Source of the DNA: Sulfurimonas sp.
Lineage (GTDB): Bacteria > Campylobacterota > Campylobacteria > Campylobacterales > Sulfurimonadaceae
Length of the DNA: 6,308 nt
Assembly: GCA_015487435.1 (NCBI GenBank)
Contig: WFPU01000255.1
Location: forward strand, 1-6,308
Direction: 5' to 3'
Under the pieces are notes generated by a model. The model saw only the letters and a program-made list of their open reading frames with translations. It was not told where the DNA came from and ran no database searches. Below, in pieces: positions 6,179 to 6,308 of the stretch. Within the stretch, counting starts at the first letter, position 1. Each line of letters begins with the position of its first letter. The position numbers were made by a program, and so were the translations under genes.

Positions 6179-6201
6179 AACAAATACCCAAGGAAAGACA
6201 G

Positions 6202-6308
6202 ATGAATATAGAAATAGATGTAGAGCAATTTGCTCATGATATAAAAGCTGGTAAAAGTATTGGCGGTAAAGATGGAGCATTAAGCTCTTTAATTAAACAA
6301 CTCACAGA
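6202..6308 (+). CDS. IS256-family transposase, N-terminal fragment (runs off the window)
   Basis: Thirty-five codons are visible from the ATG. The peptide runs from MNIEIDVEQFAHDIKAGKSI to GGKDGALSSLIKQLT, and the G-K-D-G-x-L-x-x-L-I-K-Q-L-T stretch is a hallmark of the IS256 (Mutator-like) transposase N-terminus. The DDE catalytic core lies beyond the window. AGGA at 6191-6194, inside AAGGAAAG, sits 7 nt upstream and supports the start. The enzyme would move the element by cut-out/copy through a circular intermediate, as known for the family. Whether the full gene is intact cannot be judged here. Confidence 0.88.
   Translation, partial: MNIEIDVEQFAHDIKAGKSIGGKDGALSSLIKQLT

Larger units (their letters stand above)
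5737..6180 (+). pseudogene. ISAs1-family transposase, truncated by an insertion
   Basis: The first 135 residues match the start of ISAs1-family transposases: a DDE-associated N-terminal domain (KDFR...YPLHEILFMTLFALLKGNTTF, then GIPCKSTLHRIL) and the first catalytic aspartate D113 in VAVDGKWLNGS. From residue 136 the frame reads into the left end of the IS256-family element and gains a 12-residue foreign tail (starting RDRSKF) before a TAA at 6178-6180. ISAs1 transposases are usually about 370 aa, so the later catalytic residues are missing and the product should be inactive. The protein is Lys- and Ile-rich like its surroundings, so it is not clearly recent by base use. No good Shine-Dalgarno precedes the ATG. 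The disruption is secondary: the gene was complete before the second insertion. Confidence 0.85.
6143..6308 (+). mobile_element. IS256-family insertion sequence, left end (continues past window)
   Basis: The left end begins at about GGGACCGTTC (6143-6152) and continues with AAAATTCTGTGTCAA (6153-6167), resembling IS256-family terminal repeats, which often contain a CTGTGT(A/C)A core. The ISAs1 transposase homology stops at the base before this. The transposase start follows 59 bp inside. The right end and its inverted repeat lie outside the window. IS256 elements duplicate 8-9 bp of target, so about 6134-6142 should reappear after the right end. Confidence 0.8.

Overview
The window looks like a low-GC chromosome of the Campylobacterota (the former Epsilonproteobacteria, something like a Sulfurimonas, Sulfurovum or Arcobacter relative). 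This rests on the style of the 23S and 5S rRNA, the AT-rich coding, the tight clpS-clpA-aat order, and short zapA-like and coiled-coil genes of the kind seen in that phylum. The genus is an inference and cannot be fixed from this sequence alone.

Layout. Positions 1 to about 372 are the 3' end of a 23S rRNA gene. An AT-rich spacer of about 190 bp follows, ending in a 19-bp hairpin that abuts a 5S rRNA gene (about 562-682). About 30 bp later the 3' end of a minus-strand operon converges on the rRNA operon. That operon occupies 710-5103 and is transcribed right to left: a MetY-type sulfhydrylase, then clpS, clpA and aat. The three junctions are a 3-nt gap, a 1-nt overlap and a 0-nt gap, so the genes are almost certainly co-transcribed and probably translationally coupled. 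An intergenic region of 127 bp (5104-5230) holds divergent promoter elements. To its right, on the plus strand, lie a small coiled-coil gene and a zapA-like gene. From about 5700 to the end the window is mobile DNA: an ISAs1-family transposase gene cut after residue 135 by the left end of an IS256-family element, whose transposase runs off the window.

How the genes work together. Aat, ClpS and ClpA form the substrate-marking, recognition and unfolding steps of the bacterial Leu N-degron pathway. Aat adds Leu or Phe to proteins with N-terminal Lys or Arg, ClpS binds the resulting N-degron, and ClpA unfolds the protein into ClpP, which is not encoded here. The first gene of the operon is a sulfur-assimilation/methionine enzyme, and its link to protein turnover may be only co-transcription. 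The coiled-coil and zapA-like pair resembles Z-ring accessory modules (ZapB-ZapA in E. coli, ZauP-ZapA in Caulobacter).

Most genes belong to known families. The less ordinary features are the strong pre-5S hairpin, a perfect inverted repeat spanning the -35 and -10 of the metY promoter, the head-on layout of the rRNA and clp operons without a visible terminator, the coiled-coil/zapA pair, and the nested insertion sequences. I see no sign of a wholly new multi-gene system.
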